From: Burkholderia sp. D-99
Lineage (GTDB): Bacteria > Pseudomonadota > Gammaproteobacteria > Burkholderiales > Burkholderiaceae
NCBI RefSeq assembly: GCF_011605345.1
Contig: NZ_JAAOXM010000011.1
Location: forward strand, 62,001-126,000
DNA: 64,000 bases
Reading direction: 5' to 3'
Shown here: positions 44,785-55,096 of the stretch, in pieces
Layout of the letters: each line of letters begins with the position of its first letter
How positions within the stretch are numbered: the stretch's first letter is position 1
The notes under the pieces: model-generated
What the model was told of the DNA's origin: nothing
Databases searched by the model: none
The model's input: only the letters and a program-made list of their open reading frames with translations
Position numbers and translations under genes: made by a program

Positions 44785-46131
44785 TCACACGGATTCGGAC
44801 GGCTGCGGCGCCTCGGTCGGCATCTCGGCATCGCGGAACACGACGCTGACGAGCAGGCCGCCCGCGGCCGCGTCGCCGAGCGACACCGTCGCACCCTGCT
44901 GCGCCGCCACGCGCTTGACGATCGCGAGCCCGAGCCCGCTGCCCGCCACGTCGGTGCGCGCCCGCGCGGAGCTGTCGCGGTAGAAGCGGTCGAACACGCG
45001 CTCACGCTCGTCGGCCGGGATGCCGGGCCCGCTGTCGCCAATCTGGACGCACGCGCGGCCGGCCGCGTCGCGGGTCAGCGACACGTCGATGCGACCGCCG
45101 TCCGGCGTGTATTTCACCGCGTTGTCGAGCAGGTTGCCGAACATCACGCGCAGCGCGCCGACGTCCGCGACGACGCTCGCCGCGCGCGTCTCCTCGAAGC
45201 CGAGATCGATGTCGCGCCGCTGCGCGAGCGGCGCAAGCGCGGCCACGCATTCGGCGAGCAGTGCCTGCAGGTCGACCGGCTCGCGCATCGTCGCGCCATC
45301 GGGTTCGGCGCGTGCCAGCGCAAGCAGTTGCTCCGTGAGACGCGTCGCACGCGACACGCCATCCTGAAGATCCGCGACCGCCTCGCGGCGCGATGCGTCG
45401 TCCTTCGCGCGGGCGACGAGTTGGGCCTGGATCTGCACGGCTGCGAGCGGCGTGCGCAGTTCGTGCGCGGCATCGGCCACGAAGGCCTTCTGCGTGTCGA
45501 GCGCGGCCGACAGCCGCGCGAGCAGCCCGTTCAGCGCCCGCACGAGCGGCTGCACCTCGAGCGGCAGGCGCGCATCGGGCAGCGGATCGAGCGCTTCCGG
45601 CCGGCGCGCCTCGACCGCGCGCGTCACACGGCCGAGCGGCGCGAGCCCGCGCCCGACGATCACCCACACGGCCGCGCCGAGGAACGGCAGCAGCACGATC
45701 AGCGGCCACAGCGTGCGCAGCGCGACGTTCGCCGCGAGCCGGTTGCGCACCGACAGCGGCTGCGCGAGCTGCACGACGTTGTCGCCGACGATCGCACCGT
45801 ACACGCGCCATTCGCCGCGATCGGTGCGCTCGGTCGAGAAACCGAGCTCCGCGCGCGGCGCGATCGGCGCACGCGGATGCGAGAAATACATCAGCACGCC
45901 GTTGCGGTTCCAGATCTGGATGACGATGCCTTCGTCGCCGTTGGTGCGCGAGCCGAACACCTGCGAGAACGGCTCGGACGGCAGCGCCGCGGCGATTTCC
46001 TGCAACTGGTAGTCGAACAGTTCGTTCGCCTCGGCGAGCGCCTGCCGGTAGATGAGCCAGCCCGCGATGCCCACGCCTGCGACAACGATCGCGAGCAGCC
46101 AGATCAGCAATTGATGACGAATCGACCTCAC
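44785..46131 (-). CDS. Two-component sensor histidine kinase (QseC/PmrB-like)
   Basis: 448-aa membrane kinase. TM1 lies at residues ~8-27, a periplasmic sensor at ~30-135 and TM2 at ~140-160, then HAMP. The HisKA phospho-acceptor is His223 (AAHELRTPLA); HATPase boxes are DNAVKYTP, DSGPGIP and GSGLGLAI. It starts at GTG, three bases after the response regulator stop, so the pair is co-translated. It likely senses envelope conditions, given htrA downstream. Confidence 0.93.
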   Translation of the reverse strand: MRSIRHQLLIWLLAIVVAGVGIAGWLIYRQALAEANELFDYQLQEIAAALPSEPFSQVFGSRTNGDEGIVIQIWNRNGVLMYFSHPRAPIAPRAELGFSTERTDRGEWRVYGAIVGDNVVQLAQPLSVRNRLAANVALRTLWPLIVLLPFLGAAVWVIVGRGLAPLGRVTRAVEARRPEALDPLPDARLPLEVQPLVRALNGLLARLSAALDTQKAFVADAAHELRTPLAAVQIQAQLVARAKDDASRREAVADLQDGVSRATRLTEQLLALARAEPDGATMREPVDLQALLAECVAALAPLAQRRDIDLGFEETRAASVVADVGALRVMFGNLLDNAVKYTPDGGRIDVSLTRDAAGRACVQIGDSGPGIPADERERVFDRFYRDSSARARTDVAGSGLGLAIVKRVAAQQGATVSLGDAAAGGLLVSVVFRDAEMPTEAPQPSESV

Positions 46132-46134
46132 GCG

Positions 46135-46797
46135 TCAGCTTTCCTTGACGACCATGTAGCCGAGCCCGCGCACGTTGCGGATCAGGTCCGAGCCGAGCTT
46201 CTTGCGCAGCGCGTGGATGTAGACCTCGACCGTGTTGCTGCCGATCTCCTCGCCCCAGCCGTACATCTTCTCCTCGAGCTGGCTCTTCGACAGCACCGCG
46301 CCGGGCCGCGCGAGCAGCGCTTCGAGCAACGCGAACTCGCGCGCGGACAACGCGACGGGCACGCCGTCGAGCGTCACCTGGTGCGAAGCGGGATCGAGCG
46401 TCAGCGCGCCGTGGCGGATCAGCGACTCGCTGCGCCCCGCCTGGCGGCGGATCAGTGCACGCATCCGCGCGCCGAGCTCGTCGAGGTCGAACGGCTTGAC
46501 GAGGTAGTCGTCGGCGCCCGCGTCGAGGCCCTTCACGCGATCGGCAACCGCGTCGCGCGCGGTGACGATCAGCACCGGCAGCGCCAGCCCGCGCGCGCGC
46601 AGCGTACGCAGCACGTCGATACCGTCGCGCTTCGGCAGGCCGAGATCGAGCAGCAGCAGGTCGTACGTCTCGCCGCCGAGCGCCGTCAGTGCGGCGTCGC
46701 CGTCCTGCACCCAGTCGACTGCAAAGCCGTCCGAGCGCAGCGCCTTGCGCACGCCTTCGGCAATCATTCGATCATCTTCGACAAGCAGTATCCGCAT
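46135..46797 (-). CDS. OmpR-family response regulator (QseB/PmrA-like)
   Basis: 220-aa regulator. The receiver domain has acidic pair E7/D8/D9, phospho-acceptor Asp51 (LLLLDLGLP), a Thr/Lys switch (VTARD; LVKPFDLDEL), and a C-terminal winged helix (LSKSQLEEKMYGWGEEIGSNTVEVYIHALRKKLG). An ATG four codons upstream (46809) is also possible. The domain type matches the YTTAAK boxes found before htrA. Confidence 0.93.
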   Translation of the reverse strand: MRILLVEDDRMIAEGVRKALRSDGFAVDWVQDGDAALTALGGETYDLLLLDLGLPKRDGIDVLRTLRARGLALPVLIVTARDAVADRVKGLDAGADDYLVKPFDLDELGARMRALIRRQAGRSESLIRHGALTLDPASHQVTLDGVPVALSAREFALLEALLARPGAVLSKSQLEEKMYGWGEEIGSNTVEVYIHALRKKLGSDLIRNVRGLGYMVVKES

Positions 46798-46983
46798 CGG
46801 GACAGGCATCCATGGGGCGAGTCAAACACGGCGACCATTGTAGCGCCGCGAACCGTGCGCGCGGCACCGTGCAATGCAACAGAAAGGCGGATTGCAAGGG
46901 GGCTGTCCGGACTTGTCTCTACAATGTGCGCTTTGGCGCCGCGCGCGCCCTGCCCGAACGTCGTGCTTCTCCCGTATTCGCTC

Positions 46984-48516
46984 ATGCCGATTTCCGATCT
47001 TTCCACCCGGTTCGCCCCCCGCGCCCGCGTCTGCCTGCGGGCGGCCGCCATCGTCGCCACCTGCACCGCCCTCGCCTTCGCACCTGCCGCGCAGGCCCGC
47101 AAGAAATCCCACAAGGAAGCACGCAAGACCACGGTCGTGTCGCCGGCCGCGCGCGCGGCCGGCCTGCCGGCGTCCGTGCTCGTCGCGCTGCAGCGCGCGA
47201 AGGTGCCGGCGTCGGCAATGAGCGTCGTCGTCGAGCGCGTCGGCGATCCGGAACCGCTGATCGCGTGGAACGCGAGCCGGCCGATGCTGCCTGCATCGAC
47301 GATGAAGCTCGTGACGACCTTCTCGGGCCTGTCGATCCTCGGCCCCGACTACCGCTGGCGCACGACCGCCTACACGGACGGCACGATCGACCCCGACGGC
47401 ACGCTGCAGGGCAACCTGTACATCAAGGGCACCGGCGATCCGAAGCTCGTGCCCGAAGAGCTGATCGACCTCGTCGACAAGCTCCGCAAGGCCGGCGTCA
47501 AGCGCGTGGCCGGCGGCCTCGTGCTCGACAAGAGCTACTTCGCGGCGTCGACGCGCGATCTCCCTTCGTTCGACGACGATGCGAGCGCGCCGTACAACGT
47601 CGGCCCCGATCCGCTGCTGTACGCATTCAAGGCCGTGACGTTCACCGTCACGCCGGGTGACGACGGCAAGGTGGCCGTCGACGTGCTGCCGCCGCTCGCG
47701 GACCTGTCGATCGACAACCAGCTGGTCGAAGGCACCGGCTCGTGCAGCGCGGCCGCCGCGGCCGCGCGCCCGACGCTGACGGCCGGCAGCGGGATCATGA
47801 CCGCATCGTTCGCCGGCGACTATCCGCTGCGCTGCGGCGCGCACACGACCAACCTCGCGATCCTCGATCACACGACGTTCTTCGCGCGCGGCTTCCTCGC
47901 GCTGTGGCAGCAGGACGGCGGCACGATCACGGGGCCCGTGAGCGAAGGCAAGGTGCCGACCACCGCGCGGCCCCTGGCCGTGCATCACAGCCCGGTGCTC
48001 GGCAGCATCGTCTACGACATCAACAAGTTCAGCAACAACGTGATGGCGCGCAACCTGTTCCTGACAATCGGCGCGGTCGGCGGCAAGCCGCCGGCGACGC
48101 CCGAACAGTCGAGCCGCGTGATTCAGGCGTTCCTGCAGAAGAACGGCATCGCGATGCCCGACCTCGTGCTCGAAAACGGCTCGGGCCTGTCGCGCGAAGA
48201 ACACGTGAGCGCGCAGTCGCTCGCCGCGCTGCTGCAGGCCGCAAACGCGAGCCCCGTCGCGCAGGCCTTCGTCGATTCGCTGCCGATCGCGGGCATCGAC
48301 GGCACGATGAAGAACCGCCTCACCAACGCCGGCGTGCTCGGCAACGCGCACATCAAGACCGGCACGCTGCGCGACGTGCGCGCGATCGCCGGCTACGTTG
48401 CCGGCGCCGACGGCCAGAGCTACATCGTCGTGAGCTTCATCAATAACGATCACGCGGAAGGGGCACGCGCCGCACACGACACGCTGCTCGAGTGGATCTA
48501 CTCGGGCGCGCACTGA
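46984..48516 (+). CDS. dacB: D-alanyl-D-alanine carboxypeptidase/endopeptidase (PBP4)
   Basis: 510-aa peptidase S13 enzyme of the periplasm. Signal peptide 1-38 (AFAPAAQA), SxxK at Ser105-Lys108 (ASTMK), SxN in KFSNNVMARNL, and KTG in HIKTGTLRDV. Extra domain II/III insertion fits PBP4. It trims or cleaves peptidoglycan cross-links. It is divergent from the response regulator gene and may share its promoter region. Confidence 0.94.
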   Translation: MPISDLSTRFAPRARVCLRAAAIVATCTALAFAPAAQARKKSHKEARKTTVVSPAARAAGLPASVLVALQRAKVPASAMSVVVERVGDPEPLIAWNASRPMLPASTMKLVTTFSGLSILGPDYRWRTTAYTDGTIDPDGTLQGNLYIKGTGDPKLVPEELIDLVDKLRKAGVKRVAGGLVLDKSYFAASTRDLPSFDDDASAPYNVGPDPLLYAFKAVTFTVTPGDDGKVAVDVLPPLADLSIDNQLVEGTGSCSAAAAAARPTLTAGSGIMTASFAGDYPLRCGAHTTNLAILDHTTFFARGFLALWQQDGGTITGPVSEGKVPTTARPLAVHHSPVLGSIVYDINKFSNNVMARNLFLTIGAVGGKPPATPEQSSRVIQAFLQKNGIAMPDLVLENGSGLSREEHVSAQSLAALLQAANASPVAQAFVDSLPIAGIDGTMKNRLTNAGVLGNAHIKTGTLRDVRAIAGYVAGADGQSYIVVSFINNDHAEGARAAHDTLLEWIYSGAH

Positions 48517-48912
48517 CGAGCCGCGCACCGCTGCATGGCGCGGCACCGCCGGCCGCCGGCTCGCGCCGACTTGCGCCGGCCACGCGGCCGCACCGCGCAG
48601 CGGGTCGCCCCGGCGGGTAGCCGGGGCGGTCTGCAAGCGCCTCCGCACACGGAATCCCGCCCTCCCCGGTTTGAAACGGCAGCCGCCACCCGCGCGCGAC
48701 ACACCGCGCGCCAATCGCGCCCATAAAACAGGGCCACACCGCCCGGCCCCGTGCCGCGCGGCTTCCGTAGAAACCCTGTCCTCAGAGGGAACCCTCTACG
48801 CTGCCCCCTCGCCTAGCGCGTGGCGATTGCGTAGGCTGTTGGCCTGATCGATATCTACAACGGGCCATACGCCCGGCCTCAAGGCTTGCAGGGGAAAGAA
48901 GGAGACACGCCC
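48517..48912. other. Intergenic region dacB-desaturase
   Basis: 396 bp, very G+C-rich, with no convincing gene. A hairpin CGCCCCGGC-GGGTA-GCCGGGGCG lies near 48608-48630 and may help end dacB, but there is no T run. The right ~130 bp are less G+C-rich and probably carry the promoter of the next gene. Confidence 0.5.
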
Positions 48913-49827
48913 ATGCGATTCGACGTCGAATTGCTTCTGCTCGCGCTGGCGCCCGTCTTCCTGCTCTGCATCGCGTGGGAGGCCTGGCACCTCGCCCGCA
49001 CTCGTGCGCAGGACCATGTCTATGCGTGGCGCGATACGCTGTGCAACGCGGCGCTCGCGCTGATGCACCAGGGCGCCGACAAGATCGCGTGGCTGTTCGT
49101 GATCCCCGTCTACGCGTATTGCTACCGGCACTACCGCCTGTTCACGTGGCACGACGGCTGGCTGTCGTTCGCGGTGCTGTTCGTCGCGCAGGATTTCCTC
49201 TACTACGTGTTCCATCGCGCGAGCCATCGCGTGCGCTGGCTGTGGGCCGCGCACGTCGTGCACCACTCGTCCGAGCGGATGAATTTCTCGACCGCGTTCC
49301 GCCAGAGCCTGATGTACCCCGTCGCGGGAATGTGGGTGTTCTGGCTGCCGCTCGCGTTCGTCGGCTTTCCGCCGCAACAGGTCGTCGGCATCGTGCTGAT
49401 CAACCTCGCGTTCCAGTTCTTCGTGCACACGCAGGCGATCGGCAAGCTCGGCTGGCTCGAATACGTGCTGAACACGCCATCGATCCACCGCGCGCACCAT
49501 GCGCGCAATCCGCGCTACATCGACCGCAATTACGCAGGCGTCCTGGTGATCTGGGATCGCCTGTTCGGCAGCTATGTCGAGGAAATGCCCGACGATCCGC
49601 CGCAGTACGGGATCGTCGAGCGGCTCGGCTCGAACAACCCGCTCGTCGCGACGTTCCACGAGTGGGTATCGATGGCCGGCGACGCGTTGCGCGTCAACGG
49701 CTGGCGCAACAAGCTGCGCGCGATTTTCGGCCCGCCCGAATGGGCGAGCGCTTATCATGCGCAGATTGCCGAGGCCGCGAACCCCGATCCGCGCACCGTG
49801 CCGCTTGCGGCTGCGCGAGACCAATAA
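48913..49827 (+). CDS. Sterol desaturase/fatty-acid hydroxylase family protein
   Basis: 304-aa integral membrane di-iron enzyme family. His clusters are HRASH, HVVHHSS and HRAHH, with four or so hydrophobic helices. The family hydroxylates or desaturates lipids (sterols, hopanoids, ceramides, alkylglycerols); the substrate here is unknown. AAGGAG lies upstream of ATG 48913. Confidence 0.88.
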   Translation: MRFDVELLLLALAPVFLLCIAWEAWHLARTRAQDHVYAWRDTLCNAALALMHQGADKIAWLFVIPVYAYCYRHYRLFTWHDGWLSFAVLFVAQDFLYYVFHRASHRVRWLWAAHVVHHSSERMNFSTAFRQSLMYPVAGMWVFWLPLAFVGFPPQQVVGIVLINLAFQFFVHTQAIGKLGWLEYVLNTPSIHRAHHARNPRYIDRNYAGVLVIWDRLFGSYVEEMPDDPPQYGIVERLGSNNPLVATFHEWVSMAGDALRVNGWRNKLRAIFGPPEWASAYHAQIAEAANPDPRTVPLAAARDQ

Positions 49828-49922
49828 ACCGTTTCAGCCAACGGCCGCCGCGCAGCCCGGAACCGAGCAGGCACGCGGCAGATGAGAAACACATCAGGCC
49901 ATATCTACGAGGAGATCGAACG

Positions 49923-51053
49923 ATGCAGACACAACAACACGCACCTTCCCGCACCCGGCAGCGCATGCTGCGCACCGCGCAAGTCGCGATCGCCGGCGCC
50001 GCGCTCGCGCTGCTCGCCGCTTGCGGCGGCGGTGACGACAACAACAGCAACAACGCATCGAACACGCCGCCGTCGGGCGTGAAAATGCAGATCGTCTCGT
50101 TCGGCGACAGCCTGTCCGACGCCGGCACCTACTCGCAGATCAAGCTCGGCTTCGGCGGCGGCCGCTTCACGACCAACCCGGGCCAGGTGTGGACGCAGAA
50201 CGTCGCGCAGTACTACGGCGACACGCTGCAGCCCGCGAACCAGGGCGGGTTCGGCATTCCGCTGCAGGCCACCGGCGGTCTCGGCTACGCACAGGGCGGC
50301 GCACGCGTGACGCTGCAGCCGGGCATCGGCCATGCGGACGCGAGCGTGCCGAACGCCGATTACGCGCAGGCAACCACGACGCCGATCGCGACGCAGCTCA
50401 CGCAATACCTGCAGCAGCATGGCAGCTTCAACGCGAACCAGATCGTGCTGCTGAACGGCGGCGCGAACGACATCTTCTACCAGGTCGCCGCGCTGCAAGC
50501 CGGCGCGATCACGCCGACGCAGCTGCAGCAGAACATCGGCGCCGCTGCGCAGCAGCTCGCGGGTGTCGTGCAGCAGATCGTCGCGTCGGGCGCGACGCAC
50601 GTGTTCGTGTCGAACGTGCCCGATATCGGCGGCACGCCGCTCGCGCTCCAGGGCGGTTCGCAGACGACCCTCACGCAACTGTCGATGCTGTTCAACGGCA
50701 CGCTCGCCGCGACGCTGCAGGCGCTCAAGGTCGACACGACCAAGTACGCGCTGCTCGATACGTTCACGTGGCAGGACGGCATCCTCGCGAACTACAAGGC
50801 GAACGGCTTCAGCGTGTCGAACACCGACACCGCGTGCAACCTGAAGGCAATGGTCCAGGCTGCCACGCAGTACGGCGTCGCGAACGCGACCGCATTCGGT
50901 TCGTCGCTGTTCTGCTCGCCGCAGACCTACACGGTCGCAAACGCGGATCAAACCTACATGTTCGCCGACACGGTCCACCCGACAACGCGCCTGCATGCAA
51001 TGTTCGCGCAGTTCGTCGAACAGCAGATCGCGAAGTCGGGCGTCGGCAAGTAA
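49923..51053 (+). CDS. GDSL/SGNH-family esterase lipoprotein
   Basis: 376-aa secreted lipoprotein, lipobox Cys34 (LLAAC), then an Asn/Gly-rich linker. SGNH blocks are GDSLSDAGTY with Ser63, GGAND, and DTVHPT with catalytic Asp/His. The family hydrolyses esters; the outer-membrane or periplasmic face is likely. A perfect terminator follows at 51076. Confidence 0.9.
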   Translation: MQTQQHAPSRTRQRMLRTAQVAIAGAALALLAACGGGDDNNSNNASNTPPSGVKMQIVSFGDSLSDAGTYSQIKLGFGGGRFTTNPGQVWTQNVAQYYGDTLQPANQGGFGIPLQATGGLGYAQGGARVTLQPGIGHADASVPNADYAQATTTPIATQLTQYLQQHGSFNANQIVLLNGGANDIFYQVAALQAGAITPTQLQQNIGAAAQQLAGVVQQIVASGATHVFVSNVPDIGGTPLALQGGSQTTLTQLSMLFNGTLAATLQALKVDTTKYALLDTFTWQDGILANYKANGFSVSNTDTACNLKAMVQAATQYGVANATAFGSSLFCSPQTYTVANADQTYMFADTVHPTTRLHAMFAQFVEQQIAKSGVGK

Positions 51054-51075
51054 GCCGCCGGCCACGCGCCCAAAC

Positions 51076-51111
51076 AAAAACGCCCGACCGGTTCGCCGGT
51101 CGGGCGTTTTT
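51076..51111. terminator. Strong bidirectional terminator
   Basis: AAAAA-CGCCCGACCGG, TTCG loop, CCGGTCGGGCG-TTTTT. It lies between convergent genes (esterase + and threonylcarbamoyl-AMP synthase -). Confidence 0.9.
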
Positions 51112-51133
51112 CATTCCTGAGTTGCGATGAGCG

Positions 51134-52162
51134 TCAGTCGCGCGCTTCGAACGCGGCCGCCGCGCGGCCGAGACGATCGTTGACCGCGATCCATTCGACG
51201 GTCTCGGGCAGCTTCTCGACGAGAATCCGCGCGACCTGCGCGCGGTCGAGCGCGCGCAGCATCCCGTACAGGTCGCGCGCATACGCCTGCGGATCTTCCG
51301 GCGCCGCGACGAAATGCACGCCATCGGCCTGCGCCCAGCGTCCCGCGCGCGACGCACGGGCGACAAGCGCGACGCGTTCGCCGTCGGTCTGCGCGGCCGC
51401 CAGCACCGGCTCGAGCGCATCGAACGGCAGCAGCGCGAGCGGCGTGCGCGGTGCGTAATGCGCTTTCAGCGTGCCCGATGCGCGCGGCGCGGTGGCGTCG
51501 CTGCCGTCCGGCAGCTTCGGCGCGCGGCCGAGCACGTCGGCGATCTGCTGCGGCGTCACGTGGCCCGGGCGCAGCAGCGCCGGGAAACCGCGCGACAGGT
51601 CGAGAATCGTCGATTCGATGCCGACTTCGGACGCGCCGCCGTCGAGCACGTGCACGGTGTCGCCGAATTCGTCGCGCACGTGCTGTGCGGTGGTCGGGCT
51701 CACATGGCCGAACCGGTTCGCGGACGGCGCGGCCACGCCGCCATGCCCGCCGCGCCGCGCGCTGAACGCGGCCAGCAGCGCCTGCGCGACCGGATGCGAC
51801 GGGCAGCGCAGCCCGACCGAATCCTGGCCGCCGCTCACGGCGTCCGGAATGCGCGCATGACGCTTCAGGATCAGCGTCAGCGGGCCCGGCCAGAATGCAT
51901 CGATCAATGCCTGCGCATCGGCCGGCAGATCGTCGGCCCAGTAACCGGGATCGCCGCCCGGCGGCAGGTGCACGATCACCGGATGATTCGCGGGCCGCCC
52001 CTTCGCCGCGTAGATGCGCGCGACGGCCTCGGGATTCGCGGCGTCGCCGCCAAGCCCGTAGACGGTTTCGGTCGGAAAAGCGACGAGCTGGCCCACGTCG
52101 AGCAACGCGGCGGCCGCGTCGACCTGCGCGGCCGTCACGGCGTTCGGGAGATCGATGGACAT
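51134..52162 (-). CDS. tsaC: L-threonylcarbamoyladenylate synthase (Sua5/TsaC type)
   Basis: 342-aa YrdC/Sua5 protein making threonylcarbamoyl-AMP for the t6A37 tRNA modification. The core is FPTETVYGLGGDA, KGRPANHPVIVH and APSANRFGHVSPT. The C-terminal Sua5 domain (from ~residue 240) makes it the long form rather than short TsaC. 11 bp after purK, so it is likely the last gene of the purine cluster. Confidence 0.93.
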   Translation of the reverse strand: MSIDLPNAVTAAQVDAAAALLDVGQLVAFPTETVYGLGGDAANPEAVARIYAAKGRPANHPVIVHLPPGGDPGYWADDLPADAQALIDAFWPGPLTLILKRHARIPDAVSGGQDSVGLRCPSHPVAQALLAAFSARRGGHGGVAAPSANRFGHVSPTTAQHVRDEFGDTVHVLDGGASEVGIESTILDLSRGFPALLRPGHVTPQQIADVLGRAPKLPDGSDATAPRASGTLKAHYAPRTPLALLPFDALEPVLAAAQTDGERVALVARASRAGRWAQADGVHFVAAPEDPQAYARDLYGMLRALDRAQVARILVEKLPETVEWIAVNDRLGRAAAAFEARD

Positions 52163-52173
52163 CGGCCGGCGCC

Positions 52174-53370
52174 TCAGTCGAGCGGCACGCGCAGCAGCTG
52201 CGCGCACGCGGTGGCCGCGGCAACGGCTTCGTCGCGCGTTTCGGCCGTGAAGTTCACGTGGCCCATCTTGCGGCCGACGCGCGCGTCTTCCTTGCCGTAC
52301 AGGTGCAGGTGCGCGGCCGGCATCGCGGCGACCGTGTCCCACGGCGGCGTGACGGCATCGGCCGCCGCACCGTTCGGGAACCACACGTCGCCGAGGATAT
52401 TCAGCATCGCGGCCGGCGAATGCTGGCGCGGGTTGCCGAGCGGCATGCGTGTCATCGCGCGCACCTGCTGCTCGAACTGGCTCGTTGCGCACGCATCGAC
52501 CGTGTAGTGGCCGGAGTTGTGCGGGCGCGGCGCCATCTCGTTCGCGACGAACGAACCGTCTTCCAGCACGAAGAATTCAACGCACAGCACGCCGACGTAG
52601 CCGAGCGTATCGGCGATCCGCACGGCGGCCTGCTGCGCCTCTTCGACGCGCGCGGCATCGGCGGCCGGCGCGGGCACGACCGTCAGCGCGAGGATGCCGT
52701 TGTGGTGTGCGTTCTGCGCGAGCGGGAACGCGGCCGAGCGGCCGTCCGCACCGCGCGCGATCAGCGCCGACACTTCGTATTTCAGCGGCAGGCGCTTCTC
52801 GAGCACGCACGGCACGCCGTTCAGTGCCGCATGCGCATCGCGCGCTTCCTGCGCGGTGCTCACGCGCACCTGGCCCTTGCCGTCGTAGCCGAGGCGCGCC
52901 GTCTTCAGGATGCCCGGCAGCACCGCGTCGAGCGCGGCATCGTCGAGCGCGGCGAGCGCCGCCGACGATTCGATCACGACGTGCGGCGCAACGGGCACGC
53001 CCGACGCTTCGATGAAGCGCTTCTCCGCGATCCGGTCCTGCGCGACCGCGACGCAGCGGCCGGCCGGCGCGACGAACGTCGTGCGCGCGAGGAAATCGAG
53101 GCTCGCGGCCGGCACGTTCTCGAACTCCGTCGACACCGCATCGCACAGGTCGGCCAGTTCGGCGAGCGCGGCTTCGTCGTCATACGCCGCGCGCAGGTGG
53201 CGGTCGGCGACCGCGCCGGCGGGGCTCGTCGGATCGGGATCGAGCACGGCGACGCGATAGCCCATCGACTGGGCGGCAAAGCAGAACATGCGGCCGAGCT
53301 GGCCACCGCCGACCATGCCCAGCCACGCGCCGGGCAGGATCGGGGAAACGAAATCAGGAGTTGCGGTCAT
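52174..53370 (-). CDS. purK: N5-carboxyaminoimidazole ribonucleotide synthase
   Basis: 398-aa ATP-grasp enzyme: [13 protein letters not shown]-terminus, [15 protein letters not shown], the [15 protein letters not shown] phosphate region, and [14 protein letters not shown]. It makes N5-CAIR from AIR, ATP and bicarbonate for PurE. It follows purE by 86 bp. Confidence 0.96.
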   Translation of the reverse strand: MTATPDFVSPILPGAWLGMVGGGQLGRMFCFAAQSMGYRVAVLDPDPTSPAGAVADRHLRAAYDDEAALAELADLCDAVSTEFENVPAASLDFLARTTFVAPAGRCVAVAQDRIAEKRFIEASGVPVAPHVVIESSAALAALDDAALDAVLPGILKTARLGYDGKGQVRVSTAQEARDAHAALNGVPCVLEKRLPLKYEVSALIARGADGRSAAFPLAQNAHHNGILALTVVPAPAADAARVEEAQQAAVRIADTLGYVGVLCVEFFVLEDGSFVANEMAPRPHNSGHYTVDACATSQFEQQVRAMTRMPLGNPRQHSPAAMLNILGDVWFPNGAAADAVTPPWDTVAAMPAAHLHLYGKEDARVGRKMGHVNFTAETRDEAVAAATACAQLLRVPLD

Positions 53371-53456
53371 GTCAGTGGTCGGTCGCGGCGGGCGCTGCCC
53401 GCCGCAGTGGGGAGGTCAGGCAGCCGCGAGAAGGCAGTGCGGCCACCGGTGCGCCG

Positions 53457-53978
53457 TCATTCCAGCGGCGGCAGCACCATCGCGTGCGCGGCTTCGTTCT
53501 GGCGCACGCGGAACGCGGCGAGCCGGTTCGCATAGTCGACCGAGTTGCCGGACAGGATCGACACCGCGAACAGCGCGGCATTCGCGGCGCCGGCCTCGCC
53601 GATCGCGAACGTCGCGACCGGCACGCCCTTCGGCATCTGCACGATCGAGTGCAGCGAATCGACACCCTTCAGGTACTTGCTCGCGACCGGCACGCCGAGC
53701 ACCGGCACCGTGGTTTTCGCGGCCAGCATGCCGGGCAGGTGCGCGGCGCCGCCGGCGCCCGCGATGATCGCGCGCAGCCCGCGCTCGCGCGCCTTCTCCG
53801 CATAGTCGAACATCTCGTCGGGCATCCGGTGCGCGGACACGACCTTCGCTTCGTACGGTACGCCGAATTCCTGCAGGATCGCGACCGCGTGCTTCATCAC
53901 GTCCCAGTCGGAACTCGAACCCATCAGCACGCCGATGAGCGGCGCGCTGTGCGTGTGGGCAGTCTGGATTTCACTCAT
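53457..53978 (-). CDS. purE: N5-carboxyaminoimidazole ribonucleotide mutase
   Basis: 173-aa class I PurE with [22 protein letters not shown] and [11 protein letters not shown]. It converts N5-CAIR to CAIR. ATG 53978 has AGGA and gives the usual short N-terminus; the in-frame ATG at 54017 reads back into the structured repeat and is rejected. Confidence 0.95.
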   Translation of the reverse strand: MSEIQTAHTHSAPLIGVLMGSSSDWDVMKHAVAILQEFGVPYEAKVVSAHRMPDEMFDYAEKARERGLRAIIAGAGGAAHLPGMLAAKTTVPVLGVPVASKYLKGVDSLHSIVQMPKGVPVATFAIGEAGAANAALFAVSILSGNSVDYANRLAAFRVRQNEAAHAMVLPPLE

Positions 53979-53994
53979 TTCGTCAGTTCCTGTC

Positions 53995-54138
53995 GACCAG
54001 AGTTGGTGCTTCAGCACTTACTCTGGTCCCATGCAAAGCGGTCGACCAGAGTTGGTGCTGAAGCACTTGTGTCGGCCGGAGTGAGTGCTTCAGCACTGAC
54101 TCCGGCCCCATGCTTCGCATCTGGTCCCATGCAAAGCT
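53995..54138. repeat. Interspersed structured repeat, copy B (compound)
   Basis: 144 bp of stacked hairpins filling the gap between purC and purE. GACCAGAGT..ACTCTGGTC (from 53995) and GGCCGGAGT..ACTCCGGCC (54074-54107) are near-perfect stems. CCCATGCAAAGC occurs twice and TGCTTCGCAT once. Positions 54052-54138 match 28354-28440. Confidence 0.75.
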
Positions 54139-54141
54139 CGC

Positions 54142-55032
54142 TCAGGCGAGCGACTGGCCCGTGATGCGCTCGAGCGCTTCCTGGTACTTCGCGGCCGTCT
54201 TCTCGACGACGTCGGCCGGCAGCGCCGGCGCCGGCGCTGTCTTGCCCCACGGCTGCGTCTCGAGCCAGTCGCGCACGAACTGCTTGTCGAACGACGGCGG
54301 GTTCGTGCCGACTTCATACTGGTCGGCCGGCCAGAAGCGCGACGAATCGGCGGTCAGCACTTCGTCCATCAGGTACAGCTGGCCGTGGTTGTCGAGGCCG
54401 AATTCGAACTTCGTATCGGCGATGATGATGCCGCGCGTCGCCGCGTAGTCGGCCGCTTCCTTGTACAGCTTGATCGAGATGTCGCGGATCGTTGCAGCCA
54501 GTTCGGTGCCGATGCGGCGCTCGGTTTCCTCGAACGTGATGTTCTCGTCGTGCTCGCCCATCTCGGCCTTCGCGGCCGGCGTGAAGATCGGCTCGGGCAG
54601 CTTCTGCGCGTTCTGCAGGCCTTCCGGCAGCTGCACGCCGCACACGGCGCCCGACGCCTGGTATTCCTTCCAGCCGCTGCCGGCCAGGTAGCCGCGCACG
54701 ACCGCTTCGATCATGATCGGCTCGAGGCGCTTGACGACCACGCCGCGGCCCTTCACCTGCTCGACCTCGTCGGCCGCGACGACCGCTTCCGGCGCGTCGC
54801 CCGTCAGGTGGTTCGGCACGATGTGCGCGAGCTTGTCGAACCAGAAGTTCGCCATCTGGTTCAGCACGCGGCCCTTGTTCGGAATCGGCTCGCCCATCAC
54901 CACGTCGAATGCCGACAGGCGATCGGTCGTGACGATCAGGAGCTTGTCGTTGCCGACCGCGTAGTTATCGCGGACCTTGCCGCGACCGAGGAGCGGCAGC
55001 GAGCGGAGCGTGGATTCGTAGAGGGTAGACAT
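54142..55032 (-). CDS. purC: SAICAR synthase
   Basis: 296-aa phosphoribosylaminoimidazole-succinocarboxamide synthase. [11 protein letters not shown], the [12 protein letters not shown] segment and IADTKFEFG are family blocks. Its length fits the long, yeast-like type. It is followed by the hairpin repeat and then purE, so three consecutive-pathway enzymes lie together. Confidence 0.96.
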   Translation of the reverse strand: MSTLYESTLRSLPLLGRGKVRDNYAVGNDKLLIVTTDRLSAFDVVMGEPIPNKGRVLNQMANFWFDKLAHIVPNHLTGDAPEAVVAADEVEQVKGRGVVVKRLEPIMIEAVVRGYLAGSGWKEYQASGAVCGVQLPEGLQNAQKLPEPIFTPAAKAEMGEHDENITFEETERRIGTELAATIRDISIKLYKEAADYAATRGIIIADTKFEFGLDNHGQLYLMDEVLTADSSRFWPADQYEVGTNPPSFDKQFVRDWLETQPWGKTAPAPALPADVVEKTAAKYQEALERITGQSLA

Positions 55033-55067
55033 CGTCTTTTCGCAGATAAGGAGCCAAACAAAAAGGG

Positions 55068-55096
55068 AAACGCCGTTCCCCGCGGCAGGCGGGAAC
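55068..55096 (-). terminator. Terminator of fba
   Basis: On the minus strand CGCCGTTCCC, loop, GGGAACGGCG, then TTTCCCTTTTTG. The rest of the 55033-55263 gap has several other G+C-rich hairpins and no gene. Confidence 0.75.

Noticed and set aside
45328-46983. Plus-strand extension of dacB over the sensor kinase and response regulator
   Set aside because: Antisense to the two-component genes; the true signal peptide starts at 46984.
53979-54017. Longer purE start
   Set aside because: The added residues come from the interspersed hairpin repeat, and ATG 53978 has the ribosome-binding site.
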